Source of the DNA: Lachnospiraceae bacterium
GTDB lineage: Bacteria > Bacillota > Clostridia > Lachnospirales > Lachnospiraceae
Length of the DNA: 64,000 bases
Assembly: GCA_003447295.1 (NCBI GenBank)
Contig: DLZQ01000066.1
Coordinates: 73,843 to 137,842 of the forward strand
Reading direction: 5' to 3'
A program made the translations under genes and the position numbers. Positions 1-8,367 of this stretch are shown in pieces; within the stretch, counting starts at the first letter, position 1, and each line of letters starts with the position of its first letter. The notes beneath the pieces are model-generated. The model worked only from the letters and a program-made list of their open reading frames with translations. It searched no databases and had not been told where the DNA came from.

Positions 1-1110
1 GGGAATCTGTGGCATTGTTACCTGGCAAATCTTTTGGTGAACAACGAGAACAGTTACAGCTGCGGCTGTGAGATCCGCGGAGAGATCGCCGGCTCCATCA
101 ACGATGCGGCGCTGCATGATATCCGCATTTTCAAGGAATTCTATGATTTTGATTTTGCTCCCATGATGGAGACACTTAAGGTACCGGAATTTTCCTTAAT
201 AGAAGATTATGCCAGCAGCATGCAGGAGAGCAAGGTCTATAATAAACGGATCTGCGCCCGGATCTGTGAGCTGGCGGAGAAGTTCTGCGCAGACGGAACA
301 GCTGAAGAGATGAAGGCTACCCTGACCCAGTTCTATAAAGAATACGGCGTCGGTAAATTCGGACTGCACAAGTCTTTCCGCATCACCCATGACGAGGAAG
401 GCGTACATATCGTTCCGATTTTGAATATTGCCCATGTGAAGCTGGATGATCTGGTAGGCTACGAGCTTCCCAAGAAAAAGCTGGTGGACAACACTGAGGC
501 ATTTGTGAATGGGAAAAAGGCCAATAACTGTCTGCTGTTTGGCGATGCCGGCACCGGTAAATCCTCAAGCATCAAAGCTATTGCCAATGAATATTATGAC
601 AGGGGACTGCGTATTATCGAGGTCTACAAGCATCAGTTCCAGGATCTGAATACGGTCATCAGTCAGATCAAGAACCGTAATTATAAATTCATTATTTACA
701 TGGATGACTTAAGCTTTGAAGAATTTGAGATCGAGTACAAATACCTCAAGGCAGTCATCGAGGGCGGACTGGAGAAAAAGCCGGAGAATGTTCTGATCTA
801 TGCGACATCCAACCGTCGTCATCTCATCCGTGAGAATTACAGCGACAAGGAAGAGACCCGTGAGGATATGCACACCAGTGATACTGTGCAGGAGAAACTG
901 TCGCTGGTATATCGATTTGGTGTGACTATTTACTTCGGTGCTCCCAATAAAAAGGAATTCCAGAATATCGTAAAGACACTGGCGGAGCGTTATCATGTGG
1001 AGATGCCGGAAGAGGAGCTTTTACTGGAGGCTAATAAATGGGAACTGTCCCATGGCGGATTGTCCGGAAGAAGTGCCCAGCAGTTCATTGATTACCTGTT
1101 AGGAAAGTGA
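1..1110 (+). CDS. DUF815-family AAA+ ATP-binding protein (5' end outside window)
   Basis: The reading frame is open from base 1, so the start codon probably lies upstream and 369 residues are visible. A TTG at 34 is only an internal candidate. A Walker A motif (GDAGTGKS) is encoded near 541-565 and a Walker B-like YMDDLSF near 700-720, followed by a sensor-like ATSNRRH. This layout is that of the DUF815 group of AAA+ proteins, whose cellular role is unknown. The stop overlaps the leader of the ppx gene, so the two are probably co-transcribed and the protein may work with polyphosphate metabolism, which is inference from position. Family assignment is fairly sure; function is open. Confidence 0.85.
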   Translation, partial: GNLWHCYLANLLVNNENSYSCGCEIRGEIAGSINDAALHDIRIFKEFYDFDFAPMMETLKVPEFSLIEDYASSMQESKVYNKRICARICELAEKFCADGTAEEMKATLTQFYKEYGVGKFGLHKSFRITHDEEGVHIVPILNIAHVKLDDLVGYELPKKKLVDNTEAFVNGKKANNCLLFGDAGTGKSSSIKAIANEYYDRGLRIIEVYKHQFQDLNTVISQIKNRNYKFIIYMDDLSFEEFEIEYKYLKAVIEGGLEKKPENVLIYATSNRRHLIRENYSDKEETREDMHTSDTVQEKLSLVYRFGVTIYFGAPNKKEFQNIVKTLAERYHVEMPEEELLLEANKWELSHGGLSGRSAQQFIDYLLGK

Positions 1111-1118
1111 GGAACCCT

Positions 1119-2669
1119 ATGAGTGTAAAAACTTTCGCTGCCATCGATGTGGGCAGTTTCGAACTCACCATGAAAATATTTGATTTTTCGGGGAAAAATA
1201 CCATGCGGGAGATCGACTGTATCCGTCAGAGAATCGATCTGGGATCGGATACCTATGCCAATGGGAAGATCAGTAATGAAAAAATGGATGATCTGTGTCA
1301 TACCCTGAAAGAATTCGCAAAGATCATGGAATCTTATAAAGTGATCGCTTATAAGGCATACGGCACCAGTGCCATCCGTGAGACGGAGAATACTCTGATC
1401 CTGCAGGATCAGATTGAGCAGCGCACCGGCATCCGGGTAGAGATCTTAAGCAACTCCGAGCAGAGATTTTTGGATTACAAGTCGATTGCCTCCAAAGGGG
1501 AGACGTTCCGCAGGATCATCGAGGAGAAGACGGCGATTTTGGACATTGGAGGCGGAAGTATTCAGATATCCCTGTTTGACAAGGATACTCTGGTATCGAC
1601 CCAGAACTTACGCCTTGGTGTATTGCGTTTACAGGAGCTGTTGAATCATCTGAATGCGGGCAGCACCCAGATGGAGCAGCTGGTGGACGAACTGGCTACG
1701 GCACAGCTGGATGATTATAAAAAGCTGTATCTTAAGGATCGTGAGATCAAAAATATCATTATCGTGGATGATTATCTGTCACCCTGGGCAGTACGGAAGG
1801 CACATGATCGGGGAGACGGAAATGCCATGGTGGACAGTAAGGCATTTAACCAGCTGATGGAGGCACTTCGGACCAGAGGAACCACGGAGCTTGCAAAGCG
1901 GATGGATATTGCGGAGGAAAAAGTCCCTCTTGTGTATATCAGTGCGGTTCTGACCAAACGCATTACCGAACTGATGGGAGCGGCGCTGATCTGGGCACCG
2001 GGTGTCACATTGTGCGATGGTATCGCTTATGAATATGCGGAGCAGAATAAATTACTCCGGGGAGAGCATGATTTCGCGGAGGATATTATCGCCTGTGCAA
2101 TGAATATCAGCAAACGCTACAATGGCAGTACCAGGAGAGCAGACACCCTGGAACATATCACCACCACGATTTTTGACAGTATGAAAAAGGTCCACGGCAT
2201 GGGCCAGAGAGAGCGCTTGTATCTGCGCCTGGCTGCGATCTTGCATGACTGTGGAAAATATATCAGCATGATCAATATCGGAGAAGCGTCCTATGATATT
2301 ATCATGGCGACGGAGATGATCGGACTTTCCCATATGGAGCGTGAGATCGTAGCTAATGTGGTGCGTTTTAATCACAGTAATTTCGTGTATTACGGGCAGG
2401 CACAGGATCGTCCCCAGGGACTGGATAAGGAGAGCTATTTAATTGTAGCGAAATTGACAGCTATATTGCGACTGGGCAACAGTCTGGACCGCAGCCACAA
2501 ACAGAAAATGAAAGGTGTAAAGGCCGCACTGCAGGATAACGAACTGATCCTGAAAATAGATACCCAGGAAGATATTACGCTGGAAAGAGGATTCTTCCAG
2601 ACGAACACAGAATTTTTCAAAGAAGTATACAGCATCACACCGGTGATCCGGCAGAAGAAGAAATTTTAA
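1119..2669 (+). CDS. ppx: Ppx/GppA exopolyphosphatase with C-terminal HD domain
   Basis: A 516-residue protein of the Ppx/GppA family, which releases terminal phosphate from polyphosphate or the 5' phosphate from pppGpp. The N-terminal actin-like ATPase fold is marked by AAIDVGSFE near residue 8 and DIGGGSIQ near residue 146. An HD-type region follows, with HDCGKY near residue 374. ATG 1119 is preferred over the in-frame GTG 1107 because the AGGAAAGTGAGG stretch lies just upstream and the protein then begins MSVKTFAAIDVGS. It sits 18 bp ahead of ppk1, so synthesis and breakdown of polyphosphate are encoded together. Polyphosphate versus pppGpp preference cannot be read from sequence. Confidence 0.9.
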   Translation: MSVKTFAAIDVGSFELTMKIFDFSGKNTMREIDCIRQRIDLGSDTYANGKISNEKMDDLCHTLKEFAKIMESYKVIAYKAYGTSAIRETENTLILQDQIEQRTGIRVEILSNSEQRFLDYKSIASKGETFRRIIEEKTAILDIGGGSIQISLFDKDTLVSTQNLRLGVLRLQELLNHLNAGSTQMEQLVDELATAQLDDYKKLYLKDREIKNIIIVDDYLSPWAVRKAHDRGDGNAMVDSKAFNQLMEALRTRGTTELAKRMDIAEEKVPLVYISAVLTKRITELMGAALIWAPGVTLCDGIAYEYAEQNKLLRGEHDFAEDIIACAMNISKRYNGSTRRADTLEHITTTIFDSMKKVHGMGQRERLYLRLAAILHDCGKYISMINIGEASYDIIMATEMIGLSHMEREIVANVVRFNHSNFVYYGQAQDRPQGLDKESYLIVAKLTAILRLGNSLDRSHKQKMKGVKAALQDNELILKIDTQEDITLERGFFQTNTEFFKEVYSITPVIRQKKKF

Positions 2670-2687
2670 GGGAGGCAGCAGGACAAT

Positions 2688-4814
2688 ATGGAAATCAATT
2701 TCAGTGATCCCAAGTATTATACCAACCGGGAACTCAGCTGGGTGCTTTTTGACCACAGAGTGTTGAATGAAGCCAGGGATAAAAACATCCCTCTGTTTGA
2801 ACGGTTGAAATTTTTAAGCATTACAGCATCTAACCTGGATGAATTTTTCATGATCCGGGTGGCATCCTTAAAGGATATGGAGAATGCGGGCTATACCAAA
2901 AAGGATATCGCCGGCATGACGCCCACAGAACAGTTAAAGGCGCTGCATGTGGCGATCCATGAACTGGTGGATCTGCAATATTCCACTTATAACCGCTCCT
3001 TACTCCCTCTTCTGGAAAAAAACGGTCTGCATATCATCAGAGAGCATGAACAGCTGACGGCGGAGGAAGCTGCATATGTGGATCAGTATTTTCAGGAAAA
3101 TGTGTATCCCGTACTGACCCCTATGGCAGTAGATTCTTCCAGACCTTTTCCCCTGATCCGCAACAAGTCTCTGAACATCGGAGCCATGGTGCGGAAGAAA
3201 AACAGCGATGAGGAACTGGAATTCGCCACCGTACAGGTGCCCAGCGTCTTAAGCCGTGCGGTGCGGATCCCGTCCAAGGGCAAGAGCTGCAAGATCATTT
3301 TGTTAGAAGAGATCATCGAACGGAACATGGATAAACTGTTCCTGAATTATGATATTGTATGTGCCCATCCGTTCCGGATCATGCGTAATGCGGACTTAAG
3401 CATTGACGAGGATGAGGCGGCAGATCTGTTAAAAGAGATCGAGAAGCAGTTAAAGAAGCGTCAGTGGGGCGAAGCCATCCGCCTGGAAGTGGAAAGCGGC
3501 ATGGATAAACGGCTGTTGAAGATCATTAAAAAGGAACTCAATATTGAGACACAGAATATTTATGAGATCGACGGTCCCTTAGATCTGACGGTATTAATGA
3601 AAATCTACGGACTGGATGGATTTGACCATTTAAAGACGCCGAAGTATGAGCCTCAGCAGTCGCCGGCACTGCCCGCGGGCTGTAATATTTTCGAGGAGAT
3701 CCGTAAGGGTGATATTCTGTTACATCATCCGTTCCAGAGTTTTACGCCGGTGGTGGATTTCATCCGTCAGGCGGCGAGAGACCCGGAAGTACTGGCCATC
3801 AAACAGACGTTGTATCGTGTCAGCGGCAATTCTCCGATCATAGCGGCACTGGCGCAGGCAGCGGAGAACGGTAAGCAGGTTACGGTTCTGGTGGAACTGA
3901 AAGCCCGTTTCGATGAAGAAAATAATATTGTCTGGGCGAGAATGCTGGAAAAGGCAGGCTGCCACGTTATCTACGGACTGGTAGGATTAAAGACCCATTC
4001 CAAGATCACGCTTGTGGTCCGCAGAGAAGAGGACGGCATCCGCAGATACGTCCATCTGGGCACCGGCAACTATAACGATGCTACGGCGAAGCTGTATACG
4101 GATGTGGGAATGTTGACCTGTGCGGAACGTATCGGAGAGGATGCCACGGCAGTGTTCAACATGCTGTCCGGTTATTCGGAACCGTTGTTCTGGAACAAAC
4201 TGGCTCTGGCACCGTTATGGCTGAAGGATAAATTCCTGCATCTGATCGAACGGGAGAAAAATTATGCGCTGGAGGGAAAGAACGCCCATATCATTGCGAA
4301 GATGAACTCCCTCTGCGACAAGGATATTATCCGTGCCCTGTATGAGGCAAGTGCGGCAGGCGTGAAGATCGAACTGATCGTTCGAGGTATCTGCTGCCTG
4401 AAGGTGGGGATCCCGGGTGTCAGCGAGAATATCAGTGTCCGCTCCATCGTCGGTAATTTCCTGGAGCACAGCCGCATTTTCTATTTTGCAAATGATGATC
4501 ATTATGAGATCTACTGCGGAAGTGCCGACTGGATGCCCCGTAATCTGGAGCGTCGTGTGGAGATCCTCTTCCCGGTGGATCGACCGGAGCTGAAGGAGGA
4601 ATTGCTACATATCCTGAACAGTCAGCTGAAGGATAATGTGAAGGCTTCGATTTTACAGCCGGATGGCAGCTATGAGAAGCAGGACAAGAGAGGAAGGCAG
4701 CTGTTTAACTCTCAGGATGCTTTTTGCCTGGAGGCCATTCAAAAAGCAAAGGAGGCTGCGGGAGAATCTGCCATCGAAAGCAGAACTTTTATCCCGGAGA
4801 CACATCATGAATAA
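2688..4814 (+). CDS. ppk1: Polyphosphate kinase 1
   Basis: A 708-residue Ppk1, which reversibly polymerises the gamma-phosphate of ATP into polyphosphate. The N-terminal domain (NRELSWVLFDHRVL) is followed by the head domain and two phospholipase-D-like catalytic domains. The autophosphorylated histidine is likely in HLGTGNYND near residue 454, and a second catalytic histidine lies in LEHSRIF near residue 592. The length matches the family. The ribosome site GGGAGG precedes ATG 2688. It follows ppx by 18 bp and overlaps maf by 8 bp, which indicates an operon. Confidence 0.97.
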   Translation: MEINFSDPKYYTNRELSWVLFDHRVLNEARDKNIPLFERLKFLSITASNLDEFFMIRVASLKDMENAGYTKKDIAGMTPTEQLKALHVAIHELVDLQYSTYNRSLLPLLEKNGLHIIREHEQLTAEEAAYVDQYFQENVYPVLTPMAVDSSRPFPLIRNKSLNIGAMVRKKNSDEELEFATVQVPSVLSRAVRIPSKGKSCKIILLEEIIERNMDKLFLNYDIVCAHPFRIMRNADLSIDEDEAADLLKEIEKQLKKRQWGEAIRLEVESGMDKRLLKIIKKELNIETQNIYEIDGPLDLTVLMKIYGLDGFDHLKTPKYEPQQSPALPAGCNIFEEIRKGDILLHHPFQSFTPVVDFIRQAARDPEVLAIKQTLYRVSGNSPIIAALAQAAENGKQVTVLVELKARFDEENNIVWARMLEKAGCHVIYGLVGLKTHSKITLVVRREEDGIRRYVHLGTGNYNDATAKLYTDVGMLTCAERIGEDATAVFNMLSGYSEPLFWNKLALAPLWLKDKFLHLIEREKNYALEGKNAHIIAKMNSLCDKDIIRALYEASAAGVKIELIVRGICCLKVGIPGVSENISVRSIVGNFLEHSRIFYFANDDHYEIYCGSADWMPRNLERRVEILFPVDRPELKEELLHILNSQLKDNVKASILQPDGSYEKQDKRGRQLFNSQDAFCLEAIQKAKEAAGESAIESRTFIPETHHE

Positions 4815-5511
4815 GAAGATCATATTAGCATCCGCCTCCCCCAGGAGGCGGGAGCTCTTGTCCCAGATAGGACTTGATTTTGAAGTTGTGGTCAGCGAGA
4901 CCGAGGAAAAGATCACATCCACAGAGCCTGCGAAGGTGGTGGAAGAGTTGTCCGCGCAGAAGGCGGAAGCGGTGTGGGAGAAGCTTTTCTCTATGACGGC
5001 ATCGCAGGGTTCGGTTACTGACGCCGAACGACTGGAAGAAGGATCCGGTGTCAGCCGGACGGATGAAGGTTCCGAAGGCTTTGATCCGGAACAGACAAGT
5101 GGAGAAACTACTATAACAGATAATGTTGTGTTGGGAGCCGATACCGTGGTCGCCTGCGACGGTAAGATCCTTGGTAAGCCTGCGGATACGGAAGCTGCGG
5201 TAGCCATGCTTACTATGCTGCAGGGCAGAGGACATGAGGTATACACAGGCGTGACGATCCTCTATGAGGAAAATAGTGAGAGGAAGACGCTGACTTTTCA
5301 TGAGAAGACCATAGTGCATTTTTATCCCATGACCGATGCACAGATCCGGGAATATGTGGCTACCGGGGATCCGATGGACAAGGCTGGAGCATATGGCATT
5401 CAGGGGCTTTGTGCCCGGTATATCAGCGGCATCGTGGGTGATTACAATAATGTGGTAGGTCTTCCCGTGGGAAGAGTCTATCAGGAACTGCATGGATTGC
5501 AGACAGTATAG
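4807..5511 (+). CDS. maf: Maf-family nucleoside triphosphate pyrophosphatase with an extra acidic insert
   Basis: A Maf-type dNTP/UTP pyrophosphatase of 234 residues that hydrolyses non-canonical or specific nucleotides. The P-loop-like SASPRRRELL at the N-terminus, GADTVVACDGKILGKP in the middle and DKAGAYGIQG near the C-terminus are family signatures. ATG 4807 overlaps the ppk1 stop and gives the canonical MNKKIILASASPRR start. The usual length is about 190 residues. Here a low-complexity Ser/Thr/Glu/Gly-rich stretch of about 40 residues separates the EELSAQKAEAV helix from the GADTVV strand. Whether the insert is tolerated or regulatory is unknown. Confidence 0.93.
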   Translation: MNKKIILASASPRRRELLSQIGLDFEVVVSETEEKITSTEPAKVVEELSAQKAEAVWEKLFSMTASQGSVTDAERLEEGSGVSRTDEGSEGFDPEQTSGETTITDNVVLGADTVVACDGKILGKPADTEAAVAMLTMLQGRGHEVYTGVTILYEENSERKTLTFHEKTIVHFYPMTDAQIREYVATGDPMDKAGAYGIQGLCARYISGIVGDYNNVVGLPVGRVYQELHGLQTV

Positions 5512-5618
5512 TAAATTTACGTTATTAGTGAACGAATATCCTGCAAAGCAGGATGCTTGGTGCGATAGCACGAATTCGTGAGATTATATAATAAGTATCG
5601 GAAGAATGGAGCATTCAT

Positions 5619-6272
5619 ATGATAAAAGCAGCAATTTTTGACCTGGACGGAACCTTATCCGATTCTATCATGAGTATGAAATACAGTGGAGACAGGACTA
5701 TGGCGGAATTCGGCTATGGACCTTTCTCGGTACAGGATTATAAATATTTTGTGGGAGACGGTGCCGCCAATCTGATAAAGCGGGCACTGATCAAGGGTGG
5801 CGATACGGAACTTACCCATTTTGAGGCAGCCTATGCCAGATACAAGGAGATCTTCCAGGCGAACTGTATGTATCAGGTGAAGCCCTATGAAGGAATCCCC
5901 GAGCTGTTGGAAGAGTTGAAGAAACGAGGTATGAAGATCGCAGTACTTTCCAATAAGCCCCACCATGCCACCGTGGATGTCATCGAGAGCCTGTTTGGCA
6001 AGGGCTATTTTGATGTAGTGCAGGGACAGGTGGACGGCGTGCCCATCAAGCCCGATCCCGCCGGAGTCTTCCGCATTTTAGACAAGTTTGGTCTCACCGC
6101 AGACGAAGTGCTCTACATGGGAGACACTGCCACAGATATGAAGACCGGCAAGGCAGCAGGTGCCTTCACCGTAGGTGTCCTCTGGGGCTTCCGTGACCGT
6201 GCGGAGCTGGAAGAAGGTCACGCCGACGCCATTATCGCACAGCCACTGGATCTGCTGAAGTATTGCAAATAA
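5619..6272 (+). CDS. HAD-superfamily phosphatase, phosphoglycolate phosphatase-like
   Basis: A 217-residue HAD hydrolase. Motif I is DLDGTLSDS (nucleophile Asp at residue 9, Asp 11), motif II is VLSNKPH, motif III contains KPDP and motif IV is MGDTATDM. A helical cap between motifs I and II places it in the Gph/PGMB-like subgroup. Substrate cannot be assigned, and phosphoglycolate phosphatase is the nearest guess. It follows maf after 107 bp. That gap holds a perfect 7-bp hairpin (ATCCTGC-AAA-GCAGGAT, 5538-5554) and the 12-bp palindrome CACGAATTCGTG (5569-5580). Confidence 0.88.
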   Translation: MIKAAIFDLDGTLSDSIMSMKYSGDRTMAEFGYGPFSVQDYKYFVGDGAANLIKRALIKGGDTELTHFEAAYARYKEIFQANCMYQVKPYEGIPELLEELKKRGMKIAVLSNKPHHATVDVIESLFGKGYFDVVQGQVDGVPIKPDPAGVFRILDKFGLTADEVLYMGDTATDMKTGKAAGAFTVGVLWGFRDRAELEEGHADAIIAQPLDLLKYCK

Positions 6273-6313
6273 TTGAGAGCATGGCTCGTAACGTAGGACT
6301 GCCATATCCCCAC

Positions 6314-6554
6314 GAACGCCCGCGGTGAACGGAACATCCTTCCTCGATGTAAGGTCTCCGGGTGTGAATTTTCTACGAAAAGTGATAAACAGTTCTCATC
6401 ATTACGGGGTCGCCTACACGCGCCCTCCATGGCGCGAATCGGCTGACGCGGACATCGTGTCCGCTTTCCCCCTGTCTTTCAACACTTTTCAAGAAAATAT
6501 CAACACCCTTCGACAAACATCCTCGGAAGGACATTCCATCCGCCGTGGGCGTTC
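6314..6554. other. Large nested foldback (imperfect palindrome) in a gene-free region
   Basis: Left arm 6314-6349 (starts GAACGCCC) pairs with right arm 6518-6554 (ends GGGCGTTC). Most differences are transitions, several of them compatible with G-U pairing. A second inverted pair lies inside it (6360-6392 against 6472-6508). Two small hairpins sit in the middle: GCGCC-ctccat-GGCGC near 6420-6435 and GCGGACA-tcg-TGTCCGC near 6447-6464. No convincing reading frame covers it. It could be a structured RNA or a decayed MITE-like DNA element. Confidence 0.6.
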
Positions 6555-6616
6555 TGTTTACTGACTCCGCTAAAATCCATCAAATAACAGGAAATGGTGG
6601 AATTATTGTCTTGGGA

Positions 6617-6667
6617 GCAAATAATTTCCTCTATAATTACAGAAAAGATCTGATACAGAGGAATTGC
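6617..6667. other. Hairpin between the two larger foldbacks
   Basis: TTCCTCT at 6626-6632 pairs with AGAGGAA at 6657-6663, and GCAA/TTGC extend the stem outward after a 5-base bulge. The loop is AT-rich. There is no clear terminator tail, and the sequence between 6555 and 6740 otherwise shows no gene. Confidence 0.4.
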
Positions 6668-6739
6668 TTCTTCTAAAGAACTTTTTTCTACTCAATTTCC
6701 ACTATTTTCATTAGTTTAGGGTTGTTTTAAAGGAAAACA

Positions 6740-6869
6740 GTAGCCCCGGCTGGGTATAAGAATAAGCAGACGTCGGTACTTAGCGGTCGTATTGTGACCG
6801 CTTATGTACCGTTACGTTCTGCGACAGAGCGCGAGCGTGTCGCGTTTCTTATACCCTGCCAAGGGCTAC
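6740..6869. other. Three-way-junction structured element (about 130 bp)
   Basis: An outer stem joins 6740-6762 to 6846-6869: GTAGCCC with GGGCTAC, GGC with GCC, and GGGTATAAGAA with TTCTTATACCC, about 21 pairs interrupted only by small internal loops. Inside, 6766-6788 folds onto 6796-6822 (ends GCGGTC and GACCGC, loop GTATTGT). GCGACA at 6821 pairs with TGTCGC at 6838-6843. The shape is cloverleaf-like but has no tRNA features. Function is unknown; candidates are a non-coding RNA or a palindromic mobile repeat. Confidence 0.65.
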
Positions 6870-6988
6870 GGGGATATTTCACTAACTCTCAATTTACATC
6901 CACATCGAATTACTAATTGACGTAACTACATATCCATATTATGATGAGAATAAATAAGACATTTTCGTAAGAATTTGGAGGTAATAGT

Positions 6989-7252
6989 ATGCGTGAATAT
7001 GATGATGCGGTACTGGAATGCTTCCTGGACAAACAGCTCCAGCTTTTTCCGGAAGCCGTGGCAGAGACTCTGGATGAAGCAGAAGATTTTCTGGAAGAGT
7101 GCATGGCAGTCGTGGTAGATTCCGTGGATGATGTTATCGAGTATTTCGATGAAGCCGGCATGGACGTGGACGGCGCTGTGGATGATGAGATTCTGGAAGC
7201 CGATGAAGTATTCGATATCGGAGACGGCAGATACCTGATCGTAGAAGCGTAA
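6989..7252 (+). CDS. Small acidic conserved protein, function unknown
   Basis: An 87-residue, strongly acidic protein (many Asp/Glu, few basic residues) starting MREYDDAVLECFLDKQ. A good ribosome site (TTGGAGG, 6975-6981) lies 7 bp before ATG 6989 and a strong terminator follows at 7269, so it is a self-contained monocistronic unit. I recall similar small acidic proteins in Lachnospiraceae, but I do not know a function and see no catalytic motif. Confidence 0.75.
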   Translation: MREYDDAVLECFLDKQLQLFPEAVAETLDEAEDFLEECMAVVVDSVDDVIEYFDEAGMDVDGAVDDEILEADEVFDIGDGRYLIVEA

Positions 7253-7268
7253 ACAATGACAGACGAAA

Positions 7269-7308
7269 GATCCCCGGGAACAGATAACGGTTCCCGGGGG
7301 TCTTTTTG
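7269..7308 (+). terminator. Rho-independent terminator
   Basis: CCCCGGGAAC pairs with GGTTCCCGGGG around loop AGATAAC and is followed by TCTTTTT. It closes the unit encoding the small acidic protein. Confidence 0.9.
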
Positions 7309-7372
7309 TTATGATGCAACTTTGATGTAATGTTGTGCTATTCTGTGAAAAAACGGAAGGAACAACAATCCT

Positions 7373-8236
7373 ATGAAAAAAAGATATCTGTGCATGGCGG
7401 CAATTATTTTTCTGATGAATACATTGACCGGATGCGCTTTGAAAAATGAAAATATGGAAGCCATTTACAAAGAATTTCTTGATAATGGAGACGTGGGAAG
7501 CCTGCAATGGTCATGGGTATTGGAACCGGGACAATACGAAGATATTCGTTTTGTGAATGACAACATGGTTGCTGTACAGAATGGGAGCGACAAATGGGGA
7601 GTGTGGGATCTGGAGAAGGAGATATTGGTCACATCCTGCAAGTACAACAATATTCCTAACGATGCTGCCAGATATTATTCGGAAGGGTATGCCGCAGTTC
7701 AAAAAGACGGAAAATGGGGTTTTGTTGACGAAGCAGGGCAATGTGTGATCCCGTGCCAATACGATGAAGTGGGGGATTTCAGCGAGGGACTCGCCGCGGT
7801 GAAGGATGCGGATCACAACGGAAAAGGAGAGCAGTGGGCATACATTGATACAAAAGGAGAAATCCAGATTGATTTTTACCCCTATGAAGCGACGGAAGGC
7901 AGAAGAGTACTGGCAGGGGAATTCCATGACGGCATGGCTTTTGTATCCAAGGGATTGTACTGTATTATGGATACGAAGGGAGAGATGATCTTCTCCGGAG
8001 ACTCACGCTTTTTTATTAGTGTGACGGAATATAATAAGGAATACGACGCAATCCCCGGGTATGTATATATCGACGACCGGATGACAGTCAGAAAATACGG
8101 ATTGATGGGACTTCACGTGGAAGAGCGGCTGGAACCGGTATTTGATTATGTTTACGGAATGAGAGGTCCCTATGTGATCGTGGAACAGAACATAGGCGGG
8201 GAACCCGGAATAGGTGTTATAAAATTACAGAAATAA
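7373..8236 (+). CDS. WG-repeat lipoprotein
   Basis: A 287-residue predicted lipoprotein. The signal peptide ends in the lipobox LTGC (Cys near residue 22). The mature part contains WG-type repeats, for example DKWGVWD near residue 72 and GKWGFVDEAG near residue 115, each followed by a Y/F-D-E pattern. WG-repeat proteins are usually surface proteins of unknown ligand. It stands alone between two terminators, so it is probably its own transcription unit. Confidence 0.85.
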   Translation: MKKRYLCMAAIIFLMNTLTGCALKNENMEAIYKEFLDNGDVGSLQWSWVLEPGQYEDIRFVNDNMVAVQNGSDKWGVWDLEKEILVTSCKYNNIPNDAARYYSEGYAAVQKDGKWGFVDEAGQCVIPCQYDEVGDFSEGLAAVKDADHNGKGEQWAYIDTKGEIQIDFYPYEATEGRRVLAGEFHDGMAFVSKGLYCIMDTKGEMIFSGDSRFFISVTEYNKEYDAIPGYVYIDDRMTVRKYGLMGLHVEERLEPVFDYVYGMRGPYVIVEQNIGGEPGIGVIKLQK

Positions 8237-8246
8237 CGGAATGAAC

Positions 8247-8290
8247 CGGAGCTCTCTGACATATATATGTTGGAGGGCTTCTATTTTTCT
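8247..8290 (+). terminator. Probable terminator after the WG-repeat gene
   Basis: GAGC-CTC-ACAT pairs with ATGT-GAG-GCTTC, with small internal loops, and is followed by TATTTTTCTC. Confidence 0.6.
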
Positions 8291-8367
8291 CTTCCCCATT
8301 CGCCGGGAATGCGTTATAATGAACTGATAGACTTTTACAGAAAGTACAGAAAGGTATGGTAAGGAAA

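Noticed and set aside
4825..5571. Minus-strand frame of 248 codons opposite maf
   Set aside because: No recognisable domain and fully overlapped by a real gene with intact family motifs.
6325..6564. 79-codon frame across the 6.3-6.55 kb foldback
   Set aside because: No ribosome site or domain; the DNA is explained better by its inverted repeat structure.
6740..6869. tRNA or tmRNA gene suggested by the cloverleaf-like fold
   Set aside because: No T loop, anticodon arm geometry or acceptor length fits a tRNA, and no tag-peptide frame is present.
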